31,427 nt of DNA. Source: Palsa-459 sp035510855. Lineage in GTDB: Bacteria > Actinomycetota > Acidimicrobiia > Acidimicrobiales > RAAP-2. The stretch spans positions 1-31,427 of the forward strand of contig DATKGG010000081.1 of the NCBI GenBank assembly GCA_035510855.1, written 5' to 3'. Within the stretch, counting starts at the first letter, position 1. Each line of letters opens with the position of its first letter. Both the position numbers and the translations under genes were made by a program. Positions 23,431 to 31,019 of this stretch are shown one piece after another. A model generated the notes under the pieces. That model saw only the letters and a program-made list of their open reading frames with translations, made no database searches and was not told where the DNA came from.

Positions 23431-23448
23431 CGGTCACCCTCCCCGAGA

Positions 23449-24615
23449 TCAGGGGCGGGCGGCACCGATGAGGCCGTAGGTGAACGCGGGCTGCAACTGG
23501 ATCGTCGTGCCCGTCTGATCAGCGGCGATCGTGGTCTGGGACCCGTAGGGTCCGCTGCCTCCGTACATGACGACGTGGTCGACCTGATTGTCACCGTCAA
23601 GGTTGAAGTAGAAGAGCAGGTCGCCCGGCTGCAGCGCCGTCGTGCTGACGTGGGGGAGCTCGGCGTACTGCTCTGATGCAGTCCGCGGGATCGAGATGCC
23701 CGCCTGCGCCCAGGACCACTCCGTTAGGCCCGAGCAGTCGAATCCCGATCTCGGCGACTCGCCGCCCCAGACGTAGGGGACGCCGATCTGGGACTTCGCG
23801 GCGGCGAATGCCCGCATGCCGGCGGCGTTCCCGGCGGCGGATCCCGAGATCGACCCGGAGAAGCCCCGGAGGGACAGGATCGTCCCCTCGCCGCCTCCGA
23901 GCTGTCCGGCGACGCCAGACGCGCCGAACGCGCCCTGTCGGTTGGCGGCGGCGGCGGCGGCGCGAGCCGCCTGGATCGCGGCCTCGAGCACCAGGTGGCG
24001 CAGTTGCCTGCCCATTGAGTGGATCTCGTAGTCGGACTTCACCAAAAGGACGTGGTGCTGGTACCGGACCGCCTCGGCCTCCTGGGTCGCATGGGCGACC
24101 GCCGAGCGCTGCGCGCGAAGGTTGCGTTGGTTCGCGGCGACCACGCTGACCTGGTTCTCGTAAGCCACCTGCGTGGCGGTGACGTCCCCGATGATCGCCT
24201 GTTCGTAGACACCCGTCGCGACAGACGCCGTCGCGTTCTGCGTGAACAGCGCCACCGAGTGCGCCTCGCTCGAGCCGTAGATGTAGGCGTCCACCGCATC
24301 ACGCTGGAGACGCCGTCCCGTCGCCGCGGTGCGTGCCTTCAACTGCTCCAGGCGCGTGCTCGTCGCGCGGAGCCGGGCGTCGAGCGAGGTGAGCCGACCC
24401 TGGATCTCATCGAAGTGCTGCGAGAGGGCCTCGTTGGTCCGCTCCTGATTCGCGAGGGTTGCCACCAGCCGGTCGACTCGCGCGCGAAGCGTGCCAATCG
24501 ACGGTGGCGACGCAGCAGCGACGGAGAGCGACATGACGAGCACCGTGGTGCACATTGCTCCGGCGAGAAGGAGACGCGGCGCACGTCGCACGGCCCGTCT
24601 CCGTTCGAAAGGCAC
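23449..24615 (-). CDS. Secreted NlpC/P60 peptidoglycan endopeptidase with coiled coil (RipA-like)
   Basis: The 388-residue protein has a signal sequence (about 1-35, with LLLAGAMCTTVLVMSLSVAA). A long helical, coiled-coil-rich region follows (about 40-225, heptad-like LRARVDRLVATLANQ and LTSLDARLRATSTRL). After a glycine/alanine/serine linker comes the NlpC/P60 domain (about 265-388). The domain has IGVPYVWGGESPRSGFDCSGLTEW with nucleophile C294, LQPGDLLFYF, and VDHVVMYGG with H347. The third polar residue expected a little later appears to be alanine or aspartate (IAADQTG, 363-369). Such enzymes cut peptide bonds in peptidoglycan stems, often at division. The coiled coil may bind a regulator such as an FtsX-type partner. 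The GTG start is six bases after a TACCGT box, so it is probably leaderless. Confidence 0.9.
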   Translation of the reverse strand: MPFERRRAVRRAPRLLLAGAMCTTVLVMSLSVAAASPPSIGTLRARVDRLVATLANQERTNEALSQHFDEIQGRLTSLDARLRATSTRLEQLKARTAATGRRLQRDAVDAYIYGSSEAHSVALFTQNATASVATGVYEQAIIGDVTATQVAYENQVSVVAANQRNLRAQRSAVAHATQEAEAVRYQHHVLLVKSDYEIHSMGRQLRHLVLEAAIQAARAAAAAANRQGAFGASGVAGQLGGGEGTILSLRGFSGSISGSAAGNAAGMRAFAAAKSQIGVPYVWGGESPRSGFDCSGLTEWSWAQAGISIPRTASEQYAELPHVSTTALQPGDLLFYFNLDGDNQVDHVVMYGGSGPYGSQTTIAADQTGTTIQLQPAFTYGLIGAARP

Positions 24616-24621
24616 CTAGCA

Positions 24622-24627
24622 ACGGTA
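24622..24627 (-). promoter_or_regulatory. Putative -10 box (TACCGT) for the NlpC/P60 gene, leaderless start
   Basis: TACCGT on the minus strand is six bases before GTG 24615. It would drive the nlpC-glycosyltransferase operon. Confidence 0.5.
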
Positions 24628-24726
24628 GTGGAGGTGTTCGGTCGCGCCGCGGATTCTGACGTTTTCCAGGGTCACGATGCATCGAGCGACTAGAACGAAC
24701 TCGACGGCGAGTGGCGGCCAGATCGA

Positions 24727-24800
24727 GGGGACGTAGCCCAATTGGCAGAGGCAGGGCGCTTAAAACGCCTCCAGTGAGGGTTCGAGTCCCTCCGTCCCCA
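24727..24800 (+). tRNA. tRNA-Leu(UAA) with a short variable loop
   Basis: The acceptor stem GGGGACG (24727-24733) pairs perfectly with CGTCCCC (24793-24799), with discriminator A24800. The D-arm has three pairs (GCC/GGC) with C13 opposite A22 and loop AATTGGCAG, as in bacterial tRNA-Leu. The anticodon stem GGGCG/CGCCT encloses CTTAAAA, giving anticodon TAA (reads UUA). The T-arm is GAGGG, TTCGAGT, CCCTC. The variable region is only CCAGT (24771-24775), whereas bacterial tRNA-Leu normally has a long variable arm (class II). A73 and the Leu-type D-arm still suggest leucine, so the identity is inferred. CCA is not encoded. Confidence 0.85.
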
Positions 24801-24900
24801 CCGCGAGCACGACAAGATCGATGTCGCAACCTCCCGTCACATCATCTTCTCGAGAGTTCATCTTGCGAGCGTTGGTCACGCGACCAGCACGTTCGATCAC

Positions 24901-24975
24901 GCGTTGCGTTGCGTTGCGTTGCGTTGCGTTGCCTTGCCTTGCGTTGCCTTGCCTTGCGTTGCCTTGCGTTGCCTT
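24901..24975 (+). repeat. Pentanucleotide tandem repeat, 15 units of GCGTT/GCCTT
   Basis: Bases 24901-24975 are fifteen 5-base units: six GCGTT, two GCCTT, then a mix of GCGTT and GCCTT. It lies between tRNA-Leu(UAA) and the end of the chromate transporter gene. Frames that cross it give low-complexity peptides and are not regarded as genes. The interspersed G/C variants at one end and the pure run at the other look like an expanding slipped-strand repeat. Confidence 0.95.
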
Positions 24976-24997
24976 GCATACGCCATCAATGCACGCG

Positions 24998-26182
24998 TCA
25001 TCGAATAGGTGCGCCCGCAACGGCGGCCACGATTCCGACGAGCCCCATCAAGAGCAGCGCGCTCACCACGCCGCGTCGAAGCACGAAGAGCCAGACCGCC
25101 GCGCCCCCGAGGAGCGCAAGCTGCCAGAGATGACCGAGCTCGAGAGCGAGCGGCACTGTGGATCCTGCGATCGCGCCAATGACGGCCGGTCCTGCGCCAG
25201 CGAAGAAGGACTGGACCGTCGTGTTCCGTCGGATCAGGTCGAAGCGCGGGCCGCCGACGAGCACGAAGGCGAACGAGGGGGCGAACGCCAGTGCAGCGGC
25301 GAGCAGTCCGCCGCCGACACCAGCAGCGGCATACCCGACCACTGCGACGGTCTGGACGACCGGGCCAGGGGTGACCTGGCCCAGAGCGACGGCATTGAGG
25401 AACTGAGCTCCGGACATCCAGTGGTAGGTCGAAACGGCATCGTGCTGCATGAGCGGGACGATGACGAAGCCTCCTCCGTACGACAGGGCGCCGACCTTGA
25501 CGGCGACGAACGCGAGCGCGCCCAGTCCGCCCGCGGTCGCGACGTGGACGACTGCGGGAAGGACGACGCGTGCAGACCCGGGCCGCACCTCATTGGACCG
25601 GTGAGCGACGATCTCGAGGAACCCGCACACCAAGAGCACCGCCGCGAGGTACTGCCCGATGGTTGCTGCTGCGACGGCACCAGCACCGACGTACGTGAGC
25701 CAGCGAGTTCGGGGTGCTCGCTCGTCGCCAGCGCGGCGCCAGCTCGTCGGGACAAGCCCCCGTGCAGCGTTGAGGGCGATGGCAGGAACCGCAGCCCCGG
25801 CACCTGCCGCGGCACCGAGGATCCAGGTCGGCGGGCGGCTTGCGAGGAAGACGGCTGCCAGCCCAAGGATCAGGAGCAAGCCGGGGAGGATGAAGCAGAG
25901 CCCGCCGAGCAGCCCACCGACACCGCCGCGGAGCTTCCACGCACAGAAGATCGCGAGCTGGGTGGAGGCGGGCCCCGGGAGCAGGTTCGTCGCGGCGATC
26001 CCGTCTTCGAACACCTCGGGGTCAAGCCACGCGCGCTCCTCGACGCACAGGCGCCGCAGCAGCGCAACGTGCGTCGGGGGACCCCCGAATCCGATACACC
26101 CGAGCCGGGTCCACTCCTTCGCGATCGTGCCGAGCGGGACGAGCTCGGCGGGCGTGGCCGAGCCCGGAGGGCCATCGCGCAT
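24998..26182 (-). CDS. chrA: Chromate transporter, ChrA family (two CHR domains)
   Basis: The 394-residue integral membrane protein has two homologous halves. The first has LGCIGFGGPPTHVALLRRLC and GIAATNLLPGPASTQLAIF, the CHR domain signature with its LLPGP motif. The second has VGALSYGGGFVIVPLMQHD and NAVALGQVTPGPVVQTVA, the matching repeat. About ten hydrophobic segments are visible. The family exports chromate by proton antiport; chromate as substrate is an inference from family membership. The frame is open beyond the divergent neighbour's start, so ATG 26182 is chosen, six bases after a TACCTT box. The last codons are next to the pentanucleotide repeat region. Confidence 0.92.
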   Translation of the reverse strand: MRDGPPGSATPAELVPLGTIAKEWTRLGCIGFGGPPTHVALLRRLCVEERAWLDPEVFEDGIAATNLLPGPASTQLAIFCAWKLRGGVGGLLGGLCFILPGLLLILGLAAVFLASRPPTWILGAAAGAGAAVPAIALNAARGLVPTSWRRAGDERAPRTRWLTYVGAGAVAAATIGQYLAAVLLVCGFLEIVAHRSNEVRPGSARVVLPAVVHVATAGGLGALAFVAVKVGALSYGGGFVIVPLMQHDAVSTYHWMSGAQFLNAVALGQVTPGPVVQTVAVVGYAAAGVGGGLLAAALAFAPSFAFVLVGGPRFDLIRRNTTVQSFFAGAGPAVIGAIAGSTVPLALELGHLWQLALLGGAAVWLFVLRRGVVSALLLMGLVGIVAAVAGAPIR

Positions 26183-26188
26183 CGTGCC

Positions 26189-26194
26189 AAGGTA
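26189..26194 (-). promoter_or_regulatory. Putative -10 box (TACCTT) for chrA, leaderless start
   Basis: TACCTT on the minus strand is six bases before ATG 26182. Together with the plus-strand box at 26239-26244 it makes a compact divergent promoter in the 70-base gap. Confidence 0.5.
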
Positions 26195-26238
26195 CGTCAC
26201 TTCGCGAGAGCAGGTCACCGTCGCGACACGCTGTCGCG

Positions 26239-26244
26239 TACGGT
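26239..26244 (+). promoter_or_regulatory. Putative -10 box (TACGGT) for the DUF1345-like gene, leaderless start
   Basis: TACGGT lies eight bases before the GTG at 26253, giving a start of transcription at or next to the start codon. Confidence 0.45.
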
Positions 26245-26252
26245 GAGCGATC

Positions 26253-26939
26253 GTGGCTGACGCAGATCGCAACCCTGATGCGAAAGCAGCGTGGGGAATC
26301 CCGTCGAAGTCCGAGACGCGCTGGCCGGTGGTCGCGTCCATCCTCGTCGCGATCACCCTCCAGCTGGTTCTCCCGAACAAGGTGCTCGTCGGCCTCGGCG
26401 CGAAGGCGGTCGTCCCGGCCATCGAGGGTGTCCTGCTGCTGGTGTTGCTCGTCACCAACCCAGGGCGCCTGACGTCCGAGCAGCGCCATCTGCGGGTGGT
26501 GGGCATCACGCTGGTCGCGCTGGTCTCAATTGCCAACACGGTGTCTCTGATTGATCTGATCCACGCGTTGCTGTACGACTCAAAGACCGCGGGACGGACA
26601 CTCGTCTATGCGTCAGTGCCGATCTGGCTCACCAACGTGATCGCCTTCGGACTGTGGTACTGGGAGCTCGATCGTGGCGGACCTGCGCGCCGTACCCAGG
26701 CCACGCATCCAAAGCCGGACTTCCTGTTCCCGCAGATGGGCGCCAGGGGGGCCGACCCCGACTGGACACCCGACTTCAGCGACTATCTGTACACCTCGTT
26801 CACGAACGCGACGGCGTTCAGCCCGACGGACACCATGCCGCTCACGCGCTGGGCAAAACTGCTCATGGCAGTCCAGTCAATGGCCTCGCTCATCACCGTT
26901 GCCATTGTCGTATCTCGCGCGGTCAACATCTTGAACTGA
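26253..26939 (+). CDS. Membrane protein, DUF1345-like
   Basis: The 228-residue protein has about five membrane segments: 24-40, 52-67, 79-103, 114-136 and 202-225. Before the last one is DFSDYLYTSFTNATAFSPTDT. This resembles the conserved D-x-x-Y-x-S-F-T and SDT segment of DUF1345 membrane proteins, which also looks like a pore-type loop of small ion channels. No ion selectivity motif (TVGYG) is present, so channel activity is not supported. The GTG start follows a TACGGT box. It is divergent from chrA. Function is unknown. Confidence 0.7.
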   Translation: MADADRNPDAKAAWGIPSKSETRWPVVASILVAITLQLVLPNKVLVGLGAKAVVPAIEGVLLLVLLVTNPGRLTSEQRHLRVVGITLVALVSIANTVSLIDLIHALLYDSKTAGRTLVYASVPIWLTNVIAFGLWYWELDRGGPARRTQATHPKPDFLFPQMGARGADPDWTPDFSDYLYTSFTNATAFSPTDTMPLTRWAKLLMAVQSMASLITVAIVVSRAVNILN

Positions 26940-26994
26940 CCCACTTGGGCACGCGTGCCCCGAACCGCTGGGCAGCCGTCCACCGGCAAGCGGC

Positions 26995-27000
26995 TAGCGT
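26995..27000 (+). promoter_or_regulatory. Putative -10 box (TAGCGT), leaderless start of the anchored unknown protein
   Basis: TAGCGT lies eight bases before GTG 27009. It supports that start over the GTG at 26955, which has neither a box nor a ribosome binding site. Confidence 0.45.
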
Positions 27001-27008
27001 GGCGCCCC

Positions 27009-27707
27009 GTGGCAGCGAGCAACACAGGTGGCTGGGTACGTCGGGTCGGCGCCTCGGGCGGCGGGCGGACGTACCGTCGGCGTCGGCCAGTCAACTTCTA
27101 CGGTGTGCTCGGCCTGATCGTGGTCTTTGGCTTGGGCTCGGTCGGCTTCGCTCGGTATGACTACGGCCACCCGCCTTCCGGACCGACCTCGACCTTTGCC
27201 GCCCTCGCGATCTTCGCCTGCGGCTCGGATGTGCCCTCGCTCGCCCCGAGTGCCGGCAGCTTCCACGCGCTCGCGGGGGGCGTGGTCGAGTCCACCACGA
27301 CCGGCTCGCCGACGCTCAACCAGTTCACGAGCGCGTATCCCGGCCTCGAGCTGACGTCATCGACGCTTCGGATACCGGCCTCGGGCTCGAAGCACTCGCA
27401 CGCGACGACCTACTCGAACGGTGATACGTGCCCTCGCGGAAGCCGGGATGCCGGCAAGGTCGGGCAAGTCGAGATCGCGTACTGGCCCACGCTCGAGTCG
27501 TCAAAGCCCACGCTCACGACGGATCCGAGCTCCGTCTCGCTCGGCTCCAGGGCGCAGATCACGGTGGCCTTTGTACCCAAGGGCGTGACGCCGCCAAGGC
27601 CGCCCGCATCCGTCATCGCGGCGATGGTCAGCGCGATCGCGGGCTCGACGGCCACGTCGACCACGAGCACGACCAGTGGGGTCACGACGACAACGGCCAC
27701 GCCCTGA
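27009..27707 (+). CDS. Hypothetical membrane-anchored protein with serine/threonine-rich tail
   Basis: The 232-residue product has a basic N-terminus (WVRRVGASGGGRTYRRRR), one membrane segment (about 31-47, FYGVLGLIVVFGLGSVGFA), and an extracytoplasmic domain of about 165 residues with two cysteines (FACGSDVP, DTCPRGS) that could pair. It ends in a threonine/serine-rich tail (STATSTTSTTSG). I do not recognise the domain. The topology (N-in, C-out) suggests an envelope protein. GTG 27009 is chosen for its TAGCGT box; GTG 26955 would add 18 residues. The next gene starts one base after its stop, so it probably heads an operon with the nucleotidyltransferase and epimerase. Confidence 0.7.
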   Translation: MAASNTGGWVRRVGASGGGRTYRRRRPVNFYGVLGLIVVFGLGSVGFARYDYGHPPSGPTSTFAALAIFACGSDVPSLAPSAGSFHALAGGVVESTTTGSPTLNQFTSAYPGLELTSSTLRIPASGSKHSHATTYSNGDTCPRGSRDAGKVGQVEIAYWPTLESSKPTLTTDPSSVSLGSRAQITVAFVPKGVTPPRPPASVIAAMVSAIAGSTATSTTSTTSGVTTTTATP

Positions 27708-27708
27708 C

Positions 27709-28728
27709 GTGCAGGCGGTCGTTCTCGTCGGCGGCCTCGGCACACGTCTCCGACCCCTGACCGAGACCATCCCCAAGCAGCTACTGCCGGTCGCAGGCGT
27801 CCCCATGATCGAGCGCGTGCTGGGGCAGCTCGCCTCGCACGGCGTGGATCGCGCAGTCCTGTCGATGGGCTACCTGCCCGATGCGTTTGTCGCGTCCTAC
27901 CCCGACGGGCGGATTGGCGGCGTGAGCGTGTCCTTCGCGATCGAGCCCGTCGCCCTCGGGACCGCAGGAGCGATCCGATTCGCGGGACTCGCCGGATCCA
28001 TTGGCGAGACGTTTCTTGCCGTCAACGGCGACGTGCTGACCGATCTCGACATCACCGCGCTCATTGACGCGCATCGCTCGCGGGGCGCGGAAGGCACGAT
28101 CCACCTGACCCCGGTTGACGACCCGACCCGATATGGCGTCGTCGTGACCGACGCGACGGGTCTCGTGACGTCGTTTGTGGAGAAGCCTGAGCCCGGGACC
28201 TCGCCGTCCAACAACATCAACGCGGGAACCTACGTGCTCGAGCCCTCGTTCTTCGAACGGATCGCCGATGCAGCCATGGTGTCCGTCGAGCGAGAGATCT
28301 TCCCGCGAATGGTGCACGATCGGTCGCTCTACGCAATGGTCGATAGGTCGTACTGGATCGACGCCGGCACGCCGCAGGCGTTCCTACGAGCGAACAAGGA
28401 CATCCTCGATGGCACGCGGACCGCACCGCACCCTGGCGCGCTCTCCGAAGGCGCTCTGGTGCTCGAGGGTGCCAGCGTCGCGGCGTCGGCAACCATCTCG
28501 GGCTCGGTGCTCGGGCGCAACGTGCGGGTCGGCGAGGGCGCGTCGATCGTGGACTCCGTGGTCCTCGAGGGAGCGACCATCGGGAACCGCGCGTCGGTGA
28601 CCGACGCCGTCATCGGCCCCGACGCCGTCATTGGCGCCGATGCCACGCTCCTCGACAACTGCCTCATCGGGGCGTCAGAGCAGGTACCGGAGCGAGAGCG
28701 GCGGTCAGGCACCGCTCGGGCCACGTGA
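27709..28728 (+). CDS. Sugar-phosphate nucleotidyltransferase (mannose-1-phosphate guanylyltransferase-like)
   Basis: The 339-residue enzyme has the signature VVLVGGLGTRLRPLTETIPKQLLPVAG, given here in parts: GGLGTRLRPLT and PKQLLPVAG, with the catalytic lysine. FLAVNGDVLTDLD carries the metal-binding aspartate, then come VEKPEPGTSPSNNINAGTYV and SYWIDAGTPQAFLRANKDIL. The C-terminus is a short left-handed beta-helix (ASATISGSVLGRNVRVGEGA, ATIGNRASV, AVIGADATLL). This matches bacterial ManC/RmlA-type enzymes that make GDP-mannose or another NDP-sugar; the base and sugar cannot be fixed from sequence. GTG 27709 lies one base after the previous stop. It overlaps the epimerase start by four bases (GTGA). 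Confidence 0.88.
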   Translation: MQAVVLVGGLGTRLRPLTETIPKQLLPVAGVPMIERVLGQLASHGVDRAVLSMGYLPDAFVASYPDGRIGGVSVSFAIEPVALGTAGAIRFAGLAGSIGETFLAVNGDVLTDLDITALIDAHRSRGAEGTIHLTPVDDPTRYGVVVTDATGLVTSFVEKPEPGTSPSNNINAGTYVLEPSFFERIADAAMVSVEREIFPRMVHDRSLYAMVDRSYWIDAGTPQAFLRANKDILDGTRTAPHPGALSEGALVLEGASVAASATISGSVLGRNVRVGEGASIVDSVVLEGATIGNRASVTDAVIGPDAVIGADATLLDNCLIGASEQVPERERRSGTARAT

Positions 28729-29699
28729 GGGCCCTCGTCACAGGGGGCGCGGGCTTCGTCGGGGGGACCGTCGTCCAAGCGCTCCTTGACGCGGGCCACT
28801 CGGTCGTCGTCGTCGACAACCTGAGCTCAGGCACCGCCGATCAGGTGCCCGCGGGGGCGACATTCGTCGAGCTCTCCGTCGGGAACGCTCCGGCGATCGC
28901 CAAGGTCCTGAGCTCGACGTCCTTCGACGTCTGCTTTCACTTCGCCGGGCTCATCGCGGCCGGCGTGTCAATGGCTGAGCCAGAGACTTTCTTCGCCAAC
29001 AACGTTGGTGAGACGCTGTCGCTGCTCGAGTGCCTCGTGGAGGCAGGTGTCGATCGGTTCGTGTTCTCCTCGTCTGCGGCCGTGTACGGCGAGCCCTTGT
29101 ACACGCCCATCGACGAGTCGCATCGGACCGAGACGGTCAGTCCGTACGGCGAGTCAAAGCTGCTGGTCGAGCACTCGCTTGCGTGGCTGGCCAGACTGGG
29201 CCGCATTCGCTATGCCGCGCTTCGGTACTTCAACGCTGCTGGCGCGCTGCGAGGACGTCCCGAGCTGCACGTGCCCGAGACGCACCTCATCCCGCTCGCA
29301 CTCGAGGTCGCCGCAGGCGAGCGAGCGTCGCTCGACCTCTACGGGAACGACTACCCGACGCCTGACGGGACCTGCATTCGCGACTACGTCCATGTCGCCG
29401 ACCTCGCGACCGCGCACATCGCGGCCGCGCAGATACTGGACGACGAGCCAGCCTTCGTGTGCAACCTCGGCACGGGCACGGGCTCGAGCAACGCCGAGGT
29501 GCTCGAGGCGGTTCGCAGGGTCACTGGCCGCGACGTCCCCGTCCGCGTCGGCCCACGGCGACCGGGCGACTCATCGACGCTCGTGGCGGCGAACGATCGC
29601 GCACGCACCGTCCTTCGCTGGGAGCCCGTGCGATCCTCGCTCGAAGAGATCGTGAGCGACGCGTGGGCAGCCCGGGTCGAAGCGGGCGTGTCCACCTAG
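28725..29699 (+). CDS. NAD-dependent sugar epimerase, UDP-glucose 4-epimerase type
   Basis: The 324-residue extended SDR enzyme has the NAD loop LVTGGAGFVG (G7, G10, G13), DNLSSG, FHFAGLIAAGVSM, SSSAAVYGEP with S117, and the catalytic YGESK (Y141, K145). LRYFNAAGA and CIRDYVHVADLATAH are typical of GalE proteins, and the C-terminal part has PRRPGDSSTLVA. GalE interconverts UDP-glucose and UDP-galactose; related enzymes act on other NDP-sugars. The GTG overlaps the nucleotidyltransferase stop, so the two enzymes are made together and probably supply sugars for an envelope polymer. Confidence 0.92.
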   Translation: MRALVTGGAGFVGGTVVQALLDAGHSVVVVDNLSSGTADQVPAGATFVELSVGNAPAIAKVLSSTSFDVCFHFAGLIAAGVSMAEPETFFANNVGETLSLLECLVEAGVDRFVFSSSAAVYGEPLYTPIDESHRTETVSPYGESKLLVEHSLAWLARLGRIRYAALRYFNAAGALRGRPELHVPETHLIPLALEVAAGERASLDLYGNDYPTPDGTCIRDYVHVADLATAHIAAAQILDDEPAFVCNLGTGTGSSNAEVLEAVRRVTGRDVPVRVGPRRPGDSSTLVAANDRARTVLRWEPVRSSLEEIVSDAWAARVEAGVST

Positions 29700-29704
29700 A
29701 CAGC

Positions 29705-30274
29705 ATGCCGACCGAAGCGGCGCCGCCGCCGGTGCTCTCTGCAGGTGTCGTCTCGCTCGTCCGCTACCGCGGCGGCGAAACCCCCAGGCTCTTGGCGGCC
29801 GTGAGCGAGAGCGTCGAGCACCTGCGACCCTGGATGCCCTGGGCGGCTGCGGAGCCGACGTTCGACGGTCTCGACGAGTTCGTGTCGCGCGCGATGTCGC
29901 AGTGGACGTCCGGCGATGCGTTCAACTACTGGTTCTCCTACGACGATTCGCTCGACGTGGTCGGCGGCGGGGGACTGCACCGCCGGATCGGCGCCGGCAC
30001 CCTCGAGATCGGCTACTGGGTCCATGCGGGGTGGACGCGTCGCGGCATCGCCACCGCCGCTGCGACGGCCCTCACGAACGCGGGACTCGCGCTGCGGGGC
30101 GTGGACCGCGTCGAGATCCGCTGCGATGAGGCCAACCGTGCGAGTGCCGCGGTGCCGAGACGCCTGGGCTACCGCCTCGAGGAGACATTCGACGATCCGA
30201 TCACCGCGCCGGGCGAGCTCGGAAGGTGCATGGTGTGGGCGACGGACACGTCGAGCTGGACGCCGGCGCCCTAA
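29705..30274 (+). CDS. GNAT-family N-acetyltransferase (RimL-like)
   Basis: The 189-residue protein is a GNAT enzyme. It has VSLVRYRGGETPRLLAAV, HLRPWMPWAAAEP, EFVSRAMSQWTSGD, LEIGYWVHAGWTRRGIATAA (acetyl-CoA loop with R-R-G-I-A-T) and VDRVEIRCDEANRASAAV. It resembles RimL-type protein or small-molecule acetyltransferases; the substrate is unknown. ATG 29705 starts five bases after the epimerase stop and begins the conserved fold. An in-frame GTG at 29690 is a weaker alternative. The gene is convergent with cofE, with 22 bases between the two. Confidence 0.87.
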   Translation: MPTEAAPPPVLSAGVVSLVRYRGGETPRLLAAVSESVEHLRPWMPWAAAEPTFDGLDEFVSRAMSQWTSGDAFNYWFSYDDSLDVVGGGGLHRRIGAGTLEIGYWVHAGWTRRGIATAAATALTNAGLALRGVDRVEIRCDEANRASAAVPRRLGYRLEETFDDPITAPGELGRCMVWATDTSSWTPAP

Positions 30275-30296
30275 GGACGAGACCGTGCGCCGGCAC

Positions 30297-31019
30297 CTAT
30301 CGGAAGAGATCCTCCTCGGGCGTGCGGATGACCTCGCTGGCGACGGACCCCTCGCGGAGCCACTCGGGCCGTGCGCCTCGGATGACGACCGCCGGCACGT
30401 TTGACGACTTGCCCATGATCAGGTCGGCCGCGGACGTGAGCTCGTCGACCACGCAGACCTCCGTTGCCTCGAGGATCCTCCCGTAGGCGTCCGGCGTGCC
30501 ACGCAGATCGACGATGCCGGCGATGCCGGCGCAGCCGATGGCGACGTCCGTCACGCCGTTGCGCCACGCCCGACCGAACGTGTCCGAGATGATGACGGCA
30601 ATCTCGACGCCCAATCGCCGTCCCAGGTCGGCCCGCAGCCGTCGCGCCGAGCGGTCCGGGTCGAGCGGAAGCAGCACCGCCCAGCCCTCCTCGACATTCG
30701 ACAGGTCGACCCCGGCATTCGCGCACACGAAGCCGTGCGAAGTCTCGGTGATGAGGAGGTCACCGCGTCGACGAAGCACGCGAGTCGCCTCGCTCTCGAC
30801 GAGGGTTGCCTTTGCCATCACGTCAGTGGGGTCGAGCCTGACCACCCGACCCTCCGCCTTGGCAACGATCTTGGAGGTGACCACGATGACGTCGCCGTCC
30901 TCGAGCGCATCTCCGCCGTGCTCGGCGATCGCGTCACCGAGCAACGCCGCGAGGTCGTCACCGGCCCGCACCTCCCCGATGCCATCGATCGTGAAGAGCC
31001 TCAGCTCGGACTCACGCAT
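30297..31019 (-). CDS. cofE: Coenzyme F420:L-glutamate ligase CofE
   Basis: The 240-residue enzyme adds glutamates to F420-0 using GTP. It is recognised by GIGEVRAGDDLAALL, DVIVVTSKIVAKAEGRVV, ESEATRVLRRRGDLLITET, HGFVCANAGVDLSNV, LPLDPDRSARRLR, VIISDTFGRAWRNGVTDVAIG, and DELTSAADLIMGKSSNVPAVVIRG. In mycobacteria this ligase is the N-terminal half of FbiB, which also has a nitroreductase-like half; here the protein stops after the ligase domain. The ATG at 31019 overlaps the end of cofD by eight bases, the usual cofD-cofE operon. F420 production fits an actinobacterial host. Confidence 0.95.
   Translation of the reverse strand: MRESELRLFTIDGIGEVRAGDDLAALLGDAIAEHGGDALEDGDVIVVTSKIVAKAEGRVVRLDPTDVMAKATLVESEATRVLRRRGDLLITETSHGFVCANAGVDLSNVEEGWAVLLPLDPDRSARRLRADLGRRLGVEIAVIISDTFGRAWRNGVTDVAIGCAGIAGIVDLRGTPDAYGRILEATEVCVVDELTSAADLIMGKSSNVPAVVIRGARPEWLREGSVASEVIRTPEEDLFR

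Noticed and set aside
24901..24975. CRISPR-like or protein-coding repeat
   Set aside because: Units are five bases with no spacers, and the encoded peptides are low complexity in all frames; it is a microsatellite.
24821..26260. 479-codon plus-strand frame crossing the pentanucleotide repeat and chrA
   Set aside because: Its start reads the repeat as a cysteine/alanine/leucine run and the rest is antisense to the clear chromate transporter.
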